From positions 434,001 through 498,000 of the forward strand of contig JAPTHN010000151.1 of the NCBI GenBank assembly GCA_026936325.1: DNA of 64,000 nucleotides, read 5' to 3'. Of the stretch, positions 60,643 to 64,000 are shown piece by piece. The DNA comes from Platynereis dumerilii (Eukaryota; Annelida; Polychaeta; Phyllodocida; Nereididae). The notes beneath the pieces were generated by a model, which saw nothing but the letters and a program-made list of their open reading frames with translations, was not told where the DNA came from and did no database searches. The position numbers and the translations under genes are program-made. Each line of letters starts with the position of its first letter. Position 1 is the stretch's first letter.

Positions 60643-60961
60643 TATCTAACGAAACCAATTTTAGAATTGCAATTTCACATGCATTTCCATTGATGATTTG
60701 ACAGTGGACGGATCTTCATCATGGACAACTTATGTAATATCGTTTGCATAGTTATAAATGTCACATTTGCCATTTAGATGATAATTTCACTATTAATTGA
60801 TAGAGTGTTGGGTTTAGCATCCAATGCTTTAGAAAGATCCACACGGCCAACAAGTTAATTTGCATGAATGTTCGACCCATTTTTTCTCGGCTACATATTT
60901 TTCCTACAGGCTTAAAGTATTTTGCACAATGTTTCATTGAAGAAACTAATCATCTGATCAC

Positions 60962-61308
60962 CTCGGGGGGGGGGGTACTCACTCTATAAGGGTGTATATA
61001 GAGGCGCCGCTGGATGGTAATGGTTTTTTGGCCTTCTTGGATTAAAATGGTTTTGGTTTTTTTGACAATTCTGATTAATTTGGTTCTGGTTTTCGCAACC
61101 CCAACATGTTTGGTACCGATAGAATCGGCTTCAAAAGAGGATTAAAATGGTTTAAAAACCATGAAGATTAAATTGGTTTGCAAAAAATTTTAGTGAAGGA
61201 TTTAAATGGTTTGTGGTTTTGGCGCAGTTTCCAGATTAAAATGGTTCTGATTTTCAAAATTGCCGTGGCGCATCCGTATGCAAAAGTCCGCGAAGTACCC
61301 CCCCCGGG
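60962..61308. mobile_element. hAT-type MITE with poly-G ends, 8-bp target duplication
   Basis: The flanks CTGATCAC at 60954-60961 and 61309-61316 are identical. The ends are CTCGGGGGGGGGGTACT and AGTACCCCCCCCGGG. The inside has about seven copies of a GATTAAAATGGTTT-like word on the plus strand. At 347 bp it is non-coding and lies in intron 2 of gene B. Confidence 0.88.
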
Positions 61309-63189
61309 CTGATCACAATATATCCATTTAAAAAAGGTGTGAAAATTCCTCAATTTGTTGCAAAGTTACATTGCCATTCTCCTTCGTCTTCTTGTTTACT
61401 TCCTACCTGTACAGAGGCAAACATCGCACAGTCAGGGAAAAGAAGCAGTCTACTTTCTGATTGAATCACTTCAGTGAACCTTGCCAGAGTAGGGTCTGAA
61501 GTTTTGAACTGATATCAAATGCACAGAAAGCAGATATGATACCTATTGTACTTCGGAGTCATCTTAAAAACATAATCCTGAAATTCTAAACGTAATTCTG
61601 AAATGCGTTCATTTGCGTTGATCAGAACTGAATAATCAGTACTTCAGTTCATATTTATGAGTTTATAATTATTAACAACAGCTATGTTTTACAATGAATC
61701 AGCAGACTTAATAGATTTAATCATTTATTTTAATAAAAGGTGTTAAAAGTTAATCCAAAATTTTAAAAGCTCTTCTAACCTGCAGGTGTTGGCACTGGAT
61801 ATTTTCTCTTGTACACCCGATAAGTCATCAAGTCTTCAGTTTTGTTCATGATTGAACAAATAAAGTTTCCATTCTGGTCTGGGTTAAGCTTGAATGCCCT
61901 GCATCGATGGGTTCCGAAGCACAGCGAAGCACACTTGAACACATCAGATGTAGGAGCCTTTAGTCCGGAAGATGTTTGACAAAACTGCCTAGACGAACTG
62001 TGGAAAAAATTATGGACAGATCAAAAATTAGTATTAGTCAATCTCTAAATCGTATCCAATTGTAAAATCGGGCATTGATATTTCTCCTATTGGCGAACTA
62101 TTTTGACTATTGGCAAACTATTTCCCCTTTTGGCGAAATCCTTCAACTTTGCCCGAAAGACCAATATGCTATTCTAACTATTGCCACAGCAGGTAATTGC
62201 CAGGTTCTCCTGCTAAATTCTTCCAACTGATGTAATTCCCATTAACTCATACAACTCCCAATAGCCTCACTGGCTTTGTTAGAGTTTTTATTTTTATAGC
62301 TTGGTGTCATTCTTAGTCTAAATCCTAAAAATTGAAATATGTATAGATTATACAATGAGTTTGAGGTGTATATAATTATTTAACCAACATTTCAGGTGGT
62401 TGTTTACCAAGGGCTTTAGCCCACGTTCAATAACCCATGAAATGATAGTTATTCACCAAAAACGAGTTACTTATACTCCAAGTATGACTCCTGAAGGTTT
62501 TGTAACTTAATTTTGTTGCATTGTTGTCATCTGTAGTTGCTTTGTTTGCAGAAAAAGTAGTACAACAGGCTAACTTAATCCCCAACAGTGGTATAACTAA
62601 CAAATCTGATGGTTATTCCACGGCAAAAGACATAGAAAACTGTCTTGGTGGAGTATAATACTGGAAAAACTGCTTCATGATTTGTCATGCTCATCTTTTG
62701 ATTCAATCACAGGTGAAATGAGATGTCATAATTTGAAAAAAAAAATTACAGACTTCTCAAAATTCTGGGTAAAGTCTGGTGAATGCTCATTCCTGACAAA
62801 TTTATCAGGAATTGATTGTTAACTAGTTATTATAATTATCATACATTTTCAAAGGATAGCCTAGTCAGTAGAGTTGTTTTTCACAGGGGTCCTTAATGTT
62901 AAAGTAAAAATCGAAAACATGAGAAATATATTTAAAAAAAAAAAAAGATGATATCAGAGTGCAGAGCATTCAGTGACCTAGTTCTCTAGTACAATTATTA
63001 ATGATAGTGATTTGATAAAATAAGAAAAGTGAATCTCAGCCTGTCAAAAATGCTTATTTATCCAAGTGGATTAAATTCAAGCTTATGTGTTGGAATAATA
63101 ACAAAACTTTGCTACTCACCATCAACGTTACATGAGATCTTTGATAAAATTTGAGCTCCAAAGAATATTAGTATCAGGTATGTGTCCAT

Positions 63190-63480
63190 GGTGGTTGTTG
63201 CATGAGCTGACACAAGTCATATGCAAAACCAGATCTAACTTATCTGACAGGCTTCTTATTAATTGATTAATCTGTCAGTGGGAACAAGGTATCTGAAAAC
63301 TACACATATTGATGTTCATGATTGTTATATATGAGTATTATATGAATATTTCATTTACAACTTTTGATCAATGGCTATAACCAATTGAATCATCAATAAA
63401 ATAATTAGGGTTATTTTAATCAAGGCTTCATAGATCACAGTGACCCTGTCAAACTTCTCAATATCATTTATGAAAACTTG
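63190..63480 (-). promoter_or_regulatory. Conserved promoter-proximal block of gene B
   Basis: It matches 51812-52110 above gene A. ACTTATCTGACAGG is at 63238-63251 and TTATTAATTGATTAATC at 63256-63272, at nearly the same distance from the ATG (67 against 64 bases for the second motif). Exact retention of both words, while neighbouring bases drift, suggests regulatory constraint or recent duplication. Confidence 0.5.
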
Positions 63481-63734
63481 ATGAAAAAATATATTGGGTT
63501 AATTGGCGCCTGCTGCCAATCATCAATACAAATGTCAAGCGTGAAGAGCTCCAAGAGTAATTAATATCATGACATCAGCAGATATTGATGTTCCTAATAA
63601 TACTCTAGGATATTTTCAATCACTGGTCATCCTGCTACCTGACAGAATTACACCTTTGTTTCCAGGTTACTGGTTAGCGAATAAGTACCTGTCTCAGAGA
63701 TACCTCTTTTTGTCTAGCTTATCAGCACCTGATG

Positions 63735-64000
63735 TCGAGAAAACTTCCAGGATCTCAATGTGACCAAAACTAAGGAACTATTGTGGGGTTTTCATCGATC
63801 AAAGTCTGTTACACTTCAGTCGATTTTGATCAATGACATGACAGTTGAAAGGTTTCATGACTATAAATACCTTGAAGCGATTTTAGACAGTACGCGTAAG
63901 TTAAGTTTTGCCAAACATGTTGAGACTCAGATCAAAGAAGCAAACAAGCGTGTATATTGCCGAAGAGTTATGAAAAGCCTTAATTCCAGCAAGGAGACTG
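63735..64000 (+). mobile_element. LINE fragment, RT C-terminal region, running off the window
   Basis: A plus-strand frame from about 63735 reads LNVTKTKELLWGF, ILINDMTVERFHDYKYLEAI, LDSTRKLSFAKHVETQI and KKEANKRV-like sequence (KEANKRVYCRRVMKSL). This is the region after the YADD box, with 'LNxxKTKE', 'KYLGxxLDxxLxFxxHV' and 'KAxxRxYxLRxL'. The expected G in KYLG is E here. The 5' part is missing and the 3' part lies beyond position 64000. Confidence 0.8.

Larger units (their letters stand above)
56563..63189 (-). pseudogene. Gene B: secreted PAN/apple-domain protein, frame break in PAN exon
   Basis: This is the tandem paralogue of gene A with the same three-exon, phase-1 structure. Exon 1 (63189-63120, 70 nt) encodes the signal peptide MDTYLILIFFGAQILSKISC. 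Exon 2 (61997-61780) is 218 nt against 219 in gene A. A one-base deletion lies between the CATCTT and GCTCCTACATC blocks (about 61954-61975), and the shifted reading soon meets a stop. Beyond it the PAN domain is otherwise well kept (KCASLCFGTHRCRAF, NFICSIMNKTEDL). Exon 3 (56840-56563, 278 nt) is intact and uninterrupted: ACWETYKDHNSLHSLGPG, DHAWCKEQCAMEPSCYAYAF, QWRNQCYGRGFG, ending GLKLC with stop TGA. Good conservation on both sides of the lesion suggests it is recent, or an assembly or base-call error. Without it the product would be 188 residues, like gene A. Confidence 0.8.
55230..63720. repeat. Gene-bearing segmental duplication, copy B
   Basis: This is the counterpart of 42240-54530. 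It starts at TGTATTTCAACACATAGCC and ends in the upstream AGATATTGATGTTCCTAATA and CACTGGTCAT blocks near 63570-63630. Private insertions are a LINE fragment and three TIR elements in intron 2 of gene B. Confidence 0.88.

Overview
The window looks like gene-poor, AT-rich animal DNA. It has intron-containing genes with GT-AG splice sites, many LINE tails, many terminal-inverted-repeat (TIR) DNA transposons and MITEs, and satellite DNA. The mix suggests an invertebrate deuterostome, most likely an echinoderm: secreted PAN/apple proteins, a LicD-family gene, and CAGTGGCG- and CCCGGGGGG-ended hAT MITEs. That assignment is an inference. There are no bacterial-style operons, and I saw no CRISPR array, rRNA or convincing tRNA.

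Layout. 0.0-1.4 kb holds two 3' tails of LINEs plus decayed satellite monomers. 2.1-9.5 kb is a satellite built from a monomer of about 156 bp arranged in dimers and trimers. These form a higher-order repeat of about 3.59 kb, present almost twice. Its left edge is decayed, its right edge is sharp, and a long near-perfect palindrome sits at the left of the core. 9.6-11.1 and 17.8-21.3 kb are two diverged copies of one non-coding segment. Between them lie a LINE tail, a TIR element and a 12-bp minisatellite. 21.5-22.3 kb holds one LicD-family gene on the minus strand with a single frame break near its C-terminus. 25.3-27.7, 29.1-34.3 and 36.0-41.9 kb are three diverged copies of another non-coding segment. 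Transposons inserted in some copies can be dated relative to the duplication, because the other copies keep the empty site.

42.2-54.5 and 55.2-63.7 kb are two copies of a gene-bearing segment. Each carries a minus-strand, three-exon gene for a small secreted protein: signal peptide, PAN domain, and a second Cys-rich PAN/apple-like domain. Gene A (3' copy) is open throughout except for a 4.27-kb CACTG-ended transposon that splits its last exon. Gene B (5' copy) has an undamaged last exon but a 1-base deletion in the PAN exon. Neither copy as written encodes the full 188-residue product. The exon structure, splice phases and promoter-proximal block are preserved in both.

The main theme is repeated local duplication followed by transposon invasion. 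Paralogous copies within the window act as internal controls for insertion sites, target-site duplications and gene structure. Most open frames here are by-products of repeats. The only genes I can support are the LicD gene and the PAN gene pair, plus LINE remnants and a few low-confidence exon-like frames.
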